Shown one piece after another: positions 10,229 to 16,451 of a stretch of 64,000 nt of DNA. A program made the position numbers and the translations under genes. Within the stretch, counting starts at the first letter, position 1. Each line of letters starts with the position of its first letter. The DNA lies in assembly GCA_946902875.1 (NCBI GenBank), contig OX336351.1:2911761-2975760 (forward strand), written 5' to 3'. Source of the DNA: Nematopogon swammerdamellus (taxonomy: Eukaryota > Arthropoda > Insecta > Lepidoptera > Adelidae). The notes under the pieces are model-generated. The model searched no databases and was not told where the DNA came from. It worked only from the letters and a program-made list of their open reading frames with translations.

Positions 10229-10283
10229 TGACGGACAAACAAAAAAAAAATTAAGGTACAAATAAATACAAGAAACATGTCTT

Positions 10284-10400
10284 TTCAGCTATTTCTTATT
10301 TTTGCGCTATCGTAAAAATGGTAATACTTACAAGCGTCAAACTTGGTGTAATTTTAGTGCAATCTCTACTGTAAAACAACAGATAATTAAATCCAGCCAA
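10284..10400 (+). repeat. Repeat K
   Basis: TTTTTGCGCTATCGTAAAA, GGTAATACTTACAAGCGTCAA and the CAATCTCTACTGTAAAACAA region match 52600-52730 closely. Function and class unknown. Confidence 0.55.
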
Positions 10401-10469
10401 TCACGTGGTGGCACGCAAACCTCCGTGCGCGAACCCGACGCACACTCGGCCGATTTTTTCTTAGTAAAG

Positions 10470-10698
10470 AGATAGACAGATAGATAGAAAATTCTTTATT
10501 GTTCCACAAATATTTCACAAGAATAACACTATGAATACAGGTACCAATCACGCGGTCTGCAGGCGCTCTCCCCGCCGTCGCATCCCCCGCCCTTCACCAA
10601 AGATACCCTAAAATCGGCCACTGCATCGGTCCAAGTTATATGCCGTTTGGTATAGGTACATGAGGTGCAAAGGCGGACTTATCCCTTGAAGTGATATT
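10470..10698 (-). mobile_element. Repeat D, 5' side split by a SINE
   Basis: Read on the minus strand this ends with an AATAAAGAATTTTC signal and a TCTATCTATC tail. 10597-10692 is the first copy of an approximately 94-bp direct repeat whose second copy lies at 11077-11168, beyond the inserted SINE-B. Confidence 0.6.
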
Positions 10699-11075
10699 TT
10701 TTTTTATGGAAACTGACACGATACATCGCCTACAACGTCCGTGATGTCAGCCCATAACACCGGGTGGACTAAGTGCCATGTCAGTGCTTCCCCCTTTGTT
10801 CGTGCCGGCTACACTGAACTGGTCGGAAAACACAAACTATTTACATAGCCGTTTCGACCGACGTTTCATTCAGTGCGGTGGTACCAACCCGGGCGGGTTA
10901 ACCCAACCACCAAGTAAGATTAGGAGGGAAGGGGCCTACAGTTTTACGAGGAATCCGAACCTTGGTCAGCCTCCAACGGTCAGCGGTCACCCATCCAAGT
11001 ACTGACCGCACCCAGCGTTGCTTAACATTTAATAGCGACAGTTGACTGTCTGCACCACTGAGCTATCGAGGCTGA
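10699..11075 (-). mobile_element. SINE-B, full length, minus strand
   Basis: T-run and ATGGAAACTGACACG at the left, body, central domain (ACCACCAAGTAAGATTAGG), T-arm, 5S-like block (GTACTGACCGCACCCAGCG in reverse) and the box A end CACTGAGCTATCGAGGCTGA at 11075. It is bracketed by the 94-bp direct repeats described at 10470. Confidence 0.9.
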
Positions 11076-11076
11076 C

Positions 11077-11386
11077 AAAGATACCGTAAATCGGCTACTG
11101 CATTGGTCCAAGTTATATGCCGTTTCGTATACATGAGGTGCAAAGGCGGACTTATCCCTTGAAGAGATTTCTCACATCACAATATTGATGATAGGTTTTT
11201 ATAATAAGAATACTTTTTACAGAAGTGAGCTCGATATAAGTTCCTATTGTGTGTATTTTGAAATAGAGGCCCGAACAAATAGTAGTAATATTTCCATCTC
11301 TCGGCTTCCTGCCGCCAGAACACGAACGCAAAATAAACAGTAGAATGTGTTCCATTCGTCAACTGTCATCTGTGGGCCGGTCGGGT
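11077..11386 (-). mobile_element. Repeat D, remaining part
   Basis: Starts with the second copy of the approximately 94-bp flanking repeat (to 11168), about 10 percent diverged from the first, and continues into TTCTCACATCACAATATTG, unique to this side. 11170-11386 is otherwise unassigned. Confidence 0.5.
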
Positions 11387-11655
11387 TGGTAGAGAGCGTT
11401 CCATATAAAAGTTCCCTTCGCCGTTATGTTGGCTCCACTTTCTATCTGTCAAAACAGCGTTGAGGGTTGCTATGTGTACAGATTTACCCGTAATTATCCG
11501 TATTTACAGTATTTTTTGTACTGTAAATACTGATTAAATTATTAGGTAATATAATCTTCATAATCTGGCAACAGGAATATAAGCACTGACAGTGACACTG
11601 GCAGTGGAGCCAACATAACGGCGAAGGGAACTTTTAGTTGGTACGCTCTCTACTG
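11387..11655. mobile_element. MITE with about 50-bp inverted arms
   Basis: Left arm 11390-11441 (GTTCCCTTCGCCGTTATG, TTGGCTCCACT) and right arm 11602-11652 (AGTGGAGCCAACATAACGGC, GAAGGGAAC) are reverse complements apart from a few changes. The arms end GTAGAGAGCGT. I could not fix a target duplication, so the superfamily is open. Confidence 0.7.
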
Positions 11656-11701
11656 GTGCGTTTGAGTGCTCCGCGGTGCGTCTTGCTTTTCTTGTTACGA
11701 C

Positions 11702-11746
11702 CAAAGAGTTTGTATTACGGCGCAGCGACGTAATACAAACTCTTTG
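11702..11746. mobile_element. 45-bp palindromic micro-MITE, copy 1
   Basis: CAAAGAGTTTGTATTACG, a 9-base centre, and its reverse complement. It is flanked by perfect 8-bp copies of GTTACGAC at 11694-11701 and 11747-11754. It is almost nothing but terminal inverted repeats. Two relatives lie at 44617-44659 and 45501-45543 with a different 8-bp duplication. Confidence 0.85.
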
Positions 11747-11810
11747 GTTACGACCTATTGGACGGTGTGAATGTTTTTTTGAGATTTATTGCACACTAGA
11801 TGTACTAGCT

Positions 11811-12052
11811 TGTACCGTGTGGGGCCGGTACTTGTACCGTGTGGGGCCGGTACTTGTACCGTGTGGGGCCGGTACTTGTACCGTGTGGGGCCGGTACTTG
11901 TACCGTGTGGGGCCGGTACTTGTACCGTGTGGGGCCGGTACTTGTACCGTGTGGGTCCGGTACTTGTACCGTGTGGGGCCGGTACTTGTACCGTGTGGGG
12001 CCGGTACTTGTACCGAGTGGGGCCGGTACTTGTACCGTGTGGGGCCGGTACT
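11811..12052 (+). repeat. 22-bp minisatellite built from head H3
   Basis: Eleven head-to-tail units of 22 bp, each containing CCGTGTGGGGCCGGTACTTG. Unit 7 has GGGTCC and unit 10 has CCGAGT; the others are identical. The unit equals the first 22 bases of head H3, and the last unit runs on in phase into the H3/SINE-B body at 12053. Each unit can fold through its GTACCG/CGGTAC ends. Confidence 0.95.
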
Positions 12053-12351
12053 TTAAAAGAATAGCTCCACTGCATCTCTCCCCGTGTATGTCGTAAAAGG
12101 CGACTAAGGGTATGACTCCCTTCTTATATTACTAGGTGGTAGGGTTTAACCTGCCCGGGTTGGTACCACCGCACTGAATAAAAGTTCGGTCGAAACGGCT
12201 ATGTAAAAAGTTTGTGTTGTCCGTCCAGTTCAGTGTAGCCGGCACGACCGAAGGGAAGCACTGACGTGGCACCAATTTCACCCGGTGTTATGGGCTGACA
12301 TCACGGATGTTGTAGGTGATGTAGCCAACCGTGTCAGTTTCCATAAAAAAA
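12053..12351 (+). mobile_element. H3-headed SINE-B body behind the 22-bp array
   Basis: AAAAGAATAGCTCCACTGC, CCCCGTGTATGTCGTAAAAG, central domain and complete SINE-B tail. ACTAGCTT occurs at 11804-11811, just before the array, and at 12352-12359, after the A-run, consistent with an 8-bp target duplication enclosing array plus body. Confidence 0.88.
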
Positions 12352-12595
12352 ACTAGCTTTTGCCCACGGCTTCGCTCGCGTGAAATTCGTATTTAAAAAG
12401 AACAAAGCAACCCGCTGCCGTACCTTTATTTCGGCGCGTGGAACAATTTCCGTTTGTATGAGAGCCACATCTTAGCGTGACCGAAACTGAACTTTATTTA
12501 GGCTATCTTGTGTCACGTCTAGTTAAAGTGCTTGTACGAAATTTCATCGAATTCGGATGATCAGTTTGAGAGTTATGGAGGAATATATATACACC
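12352..12595 (+). repeat. Repeat I
   Basis: Starts CTAGCTTTTGCCCACGGCTT and CGCTCGCGTGAAATTC, then TTTCGGCGCGTGGAACAATT and TATGAGAGCCACATCTTAGC. The same order is found at 38546-38760 and, reversed, at 46878-47067. A common lepidopteran dispersed repeat of unassigned class. Confidence 0.7.
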
Positions 12596-12720
12596 GTGAT
12601 TCCAAGTAAAACTGTAGGACATTCCCCTAGAATGACCTACAGTTTTACTTGGAATCGGATCCACGGTAAGCCTCAACGGTCCGACGATCACCCATCCACA
12701 GTACAATCGCCAAAGTGCAG
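12596..12720. mobile_element. SINE-B pieces in inverted arrangement
   Basis: A plus-strand GATTCCAAGTAAAACTGTAG piece at 12598 faces a minus-strand CTACAGTTTTACTTGGAATC piece near 12640, the latter continuing into a reversed head (GATCACCCATCCA). The two form a 20-bp stem with a short loop. Confidence 0.7.
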
Positions 12721-12733
12721 TACCACTTTTTTC

Positions 12734-13095
12734 AGCCTCGGCAGCTCATTGTTGTGATCGCTCGAGTGTCGGTCGTAATCATAAGTAACGCTGTGCGCGG
12801 TCAGTACTTTGATGGGTGACTGTTTGACTGTTGGTGACATGCCGTGGTTCGGATTCCACGTAAAACTGTAGGTCCCTTCGCTTCTTACCTTACTAGGTGC
12901 TAGGGATTAACCCGTCCGGGTTGGTACCACCGCACTGAACGATATAGGTCGGTTGAAACGGCTATGTAAAGAGTGCAGCCGGCATGACCGAAGGGAAGCA
13001 TTGACATGGCATCTAGTACACCAAGGTGATATGGGCTGATATCACGGATGTCGTAGGTGAAGTAGCCAACCGTGTTAGTTTCCATATAAAAAAAC
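12734..13095 (+). mobile_element. SINE-B, full length
   Basis: Composite head (CCTCGGCAGCTCATTGTTG, then GGTCAGTACTTTGATGGGTG), an intact T-arm with GTGG/CCAC stem at 12841-12860, central domain, and tail to TTTCCATATAAAAAAA. Head subtype with TAATCATAAGTAACGCTG. Confidence 0.88.
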
Positions 13096-13164
13096 CACTA
13101 TCGCTTCTAACAATAAGTTGCCAGTAATTTCTCTCGGGACACGCAAAAGACCAACACCAACAGC

Positions 13165-13590
13165 TATGGTCACAAATAAACGACTGCAAGCAGACAAGAG
13201 CGGCGGTGCCAACCATCAACAGGAAGCTCACAAAGGGTATACTACAGCTAAACGAAGGTAAAATCAGATTGGTGGTGTGAACCTTAACTGGACACTATCC
13301 ACTAAATAAGCACTTATTTATTATAGGTGAAACAGATAGCCCTCTGTGCAGGGGTTGCATGGGGGCTGAAGAAACGCCATCCCACGTGCTGCTACAGTGC
13401 GAGGGGGTGGCAAATGAGCGGGCAATCATCCTCAAAAACCCGAGGACACTCCAAGAGGCCTGCAAGGACGTCGGACGCCTGCAGGACTTCTGAAAGGAGC
13501 TGGGCTGGATGGAGTAGCGGCCGGGGTGATACGCAAAACGGGTCCAAACAGTGAGACCTACATGCGGAAAATGCCCACCAAGAAAAAGAA
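13165..13590 (+). pseudogene. LINE C-terminus with RNase H-side and zinc-knuckle motif
   Basis: One frame reads LTGHYPLNKHL, then SPLCRGCMGAEETPSHVLLQ followed by C. It holds the Cys-Cys-His-Cys pattern found at the C-termini of R1/I/Jockey-type LINE polyproteins after the RNase H-like region. Two in-frame stops interrupt it (after IRLVV and after GRLQDF). It ends with GWME, a stop and an AAGAAAAAGAAGAAG tail. It is a dead 5'-truncated copy, and of a different family from LINE-1 and LINE-2. Confidence 0.75.
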
Positions 13591-13599
13591 GAAGCCAGT

Positions 13600-13912
13600 A
13601 ATTTCTAAAATATTATTTCACACTTTCTATGACTCCGAATTTCGAAATATTTAATATAATTTTTCACGAAAATTTCTTCATGATTTCTCTAATCGAAAGC
13701 GTAAACAAAATTATGAAATAAACTCGGCATGTAACTTTGTAAGGAAGGGAGAATTAGAACCGACAGCTTCATGAAGCTCACATTTCTCAAAGTGCCGCAG
13801 TGTATAACTCGGATCAGTGTTGCCTGATGCACGACAATTGCCGTATTTTTATGGTGTCTAATTTAATTTGTTTATTAGGAGACATGGGGACATACCTACA
13901 GGAACGTTCTTT
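13600..13912. other. No recognised feature
   Basis: AT-rich sequence with no shared repeats seen. Confidence 0.4.
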
Positions 13913-14545
13913 TCATGTAATCCGGTATGAGTGGCTGAGTCGAAGGGGCCAAAGCACATGCTCCGACCAGCCAATATCACCTCCGAGAAGGTAGGTGCCA
14001 TACCGGAGAGTTTTCTGGATTGCTGGCTATACTGGACTAGAGGAGAACACAAACCGAGGCTGCTATGCGGCCATCTTACATCCAGTGCGGTGGTACCAAC
14101 GCAGTCGGCTACAATTTGAGCCTACAACGTATTAACGGTTAAGGGAAGGGACCTACAGTTTTACACCGGTTCCGAACGGTGAAGCAGCAGGTGTAGCAAG
14201 AACGTTAGATGTATGGACGTCGGACCTTCTCCGCGCCAGCGTAACACGATATTTGTAAAAACGTACAAATAACATTCGTTACCAACTAATCAGAGCGCGA
14301 TACCACCCGATACCACCCAATCAGAGCGCGAGCCGCCGTCCCCTTCGCTGCCCGCGGAGCTCGGCGACGCTGATTCTCATATAAGCATTGGACAGTCCGA
14401 CGTCCAACTCTTCTAAATGTTCTTGAAGTGTAGGTATGCACGTAATTTTTTTCGTCAGAAAAAACTCATTGTTACACGCCGACCGGATTCGAATCTCGAA
14501 CCTCTCGCATGAGAAGCCGATGCCCAAACAACTCGGCCACATACG
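13913..14545 (-). mobile_element. SINE-A, minus strand, split by a MITE
   Basis: Tail, body and central domain occupy 13913-14196. The linker and tRNA-like head (CGACCGGATTCGAATCTCG, CACTCGGCCAC-like end) resume at 14434-14545. The 14197-14425 insertion accounts for the gap exactly, so the SINE was complete before it was hit. Confidence 0.88.
14197..14425. mobile_element. 229-bp hAT-like MITE inside SINE-A
   Basis: Ends read CAAGAAC(G/A)TT inward, and about 29 bases later both arms share GGACGTCGGAC. The flanks AGGTGTAG (14189-14196) and AAGTGTAG (14426-14433) agree at 7 of 8 positions, consistent with an old 8-bp duplication. The interior has a repeated AATCAGAGCGCGA motif and no coding sequence. 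Confidence 0.78.
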
Positions 14546-14769
14546 GTATTTATAAGTAAGGCAGTATTTAAAATCTTAAGATCTGACGAAGCATAAGAAG
14601 CTGAAGAAGAGCTGTCAAATAGAAGTGTTAGAATAAACAATTAACGTGGCAAAATGCACAAAAATATTTTGCTGAGGTCGCCAACCCAACAGTGCTCATG
14701 CGCAGCAACCTGCACCGGTGACGGCACCTTGCCGCAACCACCACCTCCGCCGCTCGGTACCACCGTTAT

Positions 14770-15232
14770 CACACCAGCTCGACTGTCGACTTGCATGGCT
14801 GTCGACTCTGAGTCACAGACGATTTGTGGGTTCGCTTAGTCTGTTTTACAGATACTATCACGGACGCTGCTCTGTGGAACTAGCATCCCTTGTTCCCTGC
14901 CACCCGTCCTATCTCCGCATGACTCGTGTCAGAGAGACTCAGCACCCCTTTGTTGTTGACATTGGGCTTTTGAGAACCCATCGGTTCTCTAAATCGTTTC
15001 TTTGTCGCACCGCTAGAGTGTGGAACTGTCTTCTGGCGAGTGTATTTCCTGAATCCTTTAACCTGGGTTTCTTCAAGCGTCGTATTAACGGGCTAGACAG
15101 CCTAGCAACAGTCCGCAAATCTGCTGGCATGGCGCCTAACTGAGCGTGGTTTCGCGAGGAGAGGTGATTTTGGCTCTGTCGACTGCACCATTGGTCTCTC
15201 GGCACAGCCACCCATGCTGGTTTACATAAAAA
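14770..15232 (+). pseudogene. LINE reverse transcriptase C-terminal fragment and 3' UTR
   Basis: About 14770-15140 encodes a typical non-LTR C-terminus: YYHGRCSVELASLVPCHPSY, then CRTARVWNCLLASVFPE and a SFNLGFFKRRING end. The first part of the frame is not similar to anything I know. The 3' UTR (CTGAGCGTGGTTTCGCGAGG) ends CAGCCACCCATGCTGG, TTTACATAAAAAA. A second copy of this UTR is at 25027-25105, and the last 75 bases resemble the SINE-A tail. The clade is uncertain. Confidence 0.72.
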
Positions 15233-15370
15233 ACAGGAGCGGCTGCAAACGACTCGGGACGCGATCCGCGTGAGGGGAGGGCAAGCTCTGCAGTGACGCT
15301 CGTCCGCAGCAGCACTGCCTCCGCCCGCCGCGTCGCACTGCCTGTCCGACACGAGAGCCGCCATTCTTAC

Positions 15371-15478
15371 TCTTCTCCAGTTTAAAGGCTTCGACGTTGC
15401 TTGTAATTTCTTGAAGTTGTTGAACTTCGATACCGCACCGCCAAATGCTTTGAGATCAGCGCTCGATCTCTTCACCAT
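15371..15478 (-). CDS. Candidate first coding exon of an unidentified host gene
   Basis: On the minus strand an ATG in good context (TAAAATGG) at 15478 opens exactly 36 codons, beginning MVKRSSADLKAFGG and ending KPLNWRR. These are followed directly by GTAAGA at 15370, a consensus 5' splice site in phase 0. The frame is not part of any repeat I can identify. A TATATATAAAATATA-like AT tract lies 50-90 bases upstream of the ATG. I do not recognise the peptide and found no second exon in the repeat-filled DNA downstream. It may be chance. Confidence 0.25.
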
Positions 15479-15859
15479 TTTACAGGTCTTCAGTTTGTCT
15501 AAGCGAACATCCCAGCTCACGCGATTTGTATATATATACTTATATATATTTTATATAAAAATCAGTCTCTTAGCACTTGCCCTGGCGCAAACACTACCTG
15601 AACACAAAATTAGTATTTTTACTATTTTTAGTAGTCTCATCACCGTTATCTCAATACCGTATGGGGCCGGTACTTCACAAAAAATCACTTATTAGTGATG
15701 CCAACCTTTGCGCTCTTTTATTCTTTTGATTTTCTTTGTTATTTTGATGTGCAACGATGAATTTCTTTATAAAAAAATACTACAATATTAAACTGTACAT
15801 ATCAACATACATACGAAGAAGGAAATAAATCTAAATTACAACTCGGGCGTAAGATGTAT
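15479..15859. other. AT-rich stretch with a head H3 scrap
   Basis: 15525-15560 is a TATATAT-rich tract. 15655-15680 resembles head H3 (AATACCGTATGGGGCCGGTA). Nothing else recognised before LINE-1. Confidence 0.4.
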
Positions 15860-16451
15860 CAATCAGGCAGCGAGCGGTCGCTTGCGCGGGCGGCTCGGTC
15901 GCCGCCGCCGCAGGCGCGCGCGCCTGTACACTCGCCTGCGCTCCCGCCCGCGCGCGCCTCCGGCCGCCGCTGCTGCCGGGAGAGACTGGCTTATCTCACC
16001 GCTGCCGGTGTTCCCTCGCACTACTCACTCACACTGTCGTATGATACTCATTTTGTCGGAAATCTTGTTTACCTACCCCTCTGGATATTGTCAAAACATT
16101 TACATTATTACAATAAGATGAATTTACAGCCTTGTATCAATATATTATTTATTATTTTTAAGGTAGATCCCAGTGATCGTAATATGTATGGAGTTATTAT
16201 ATTGTTTGTTCAGTTTTTACTGTTTGCAGTCTGTACATTTTTGCGGGGAGGCTATATATTCCTAAAACATGGATCTTGGGTTAAAGAGAGGCAAGGTGCG
16301 GTAAAATATGACCAAATGTATCGTGGTGGAAAGCGAATGTATTTAAATTTGATGGGAATGTCCATAGGTATGAATATGTACAGTATGCGTGGTCTATTGG
16401 GTATACTTCGTGTCCGTAAATGTTGTTTTATTCTATCCTTTATTTATAAAA

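Noticed and set aside
11676..12096. Overlapping open frames on both strands across 11676-12096 with repeating YRVGPVLVPCGAGTC-type peptides
   Set aside because: They are by-products of the 22-bp minisatellite, whose unit length is not a multiple of three and is open in several frames at once.
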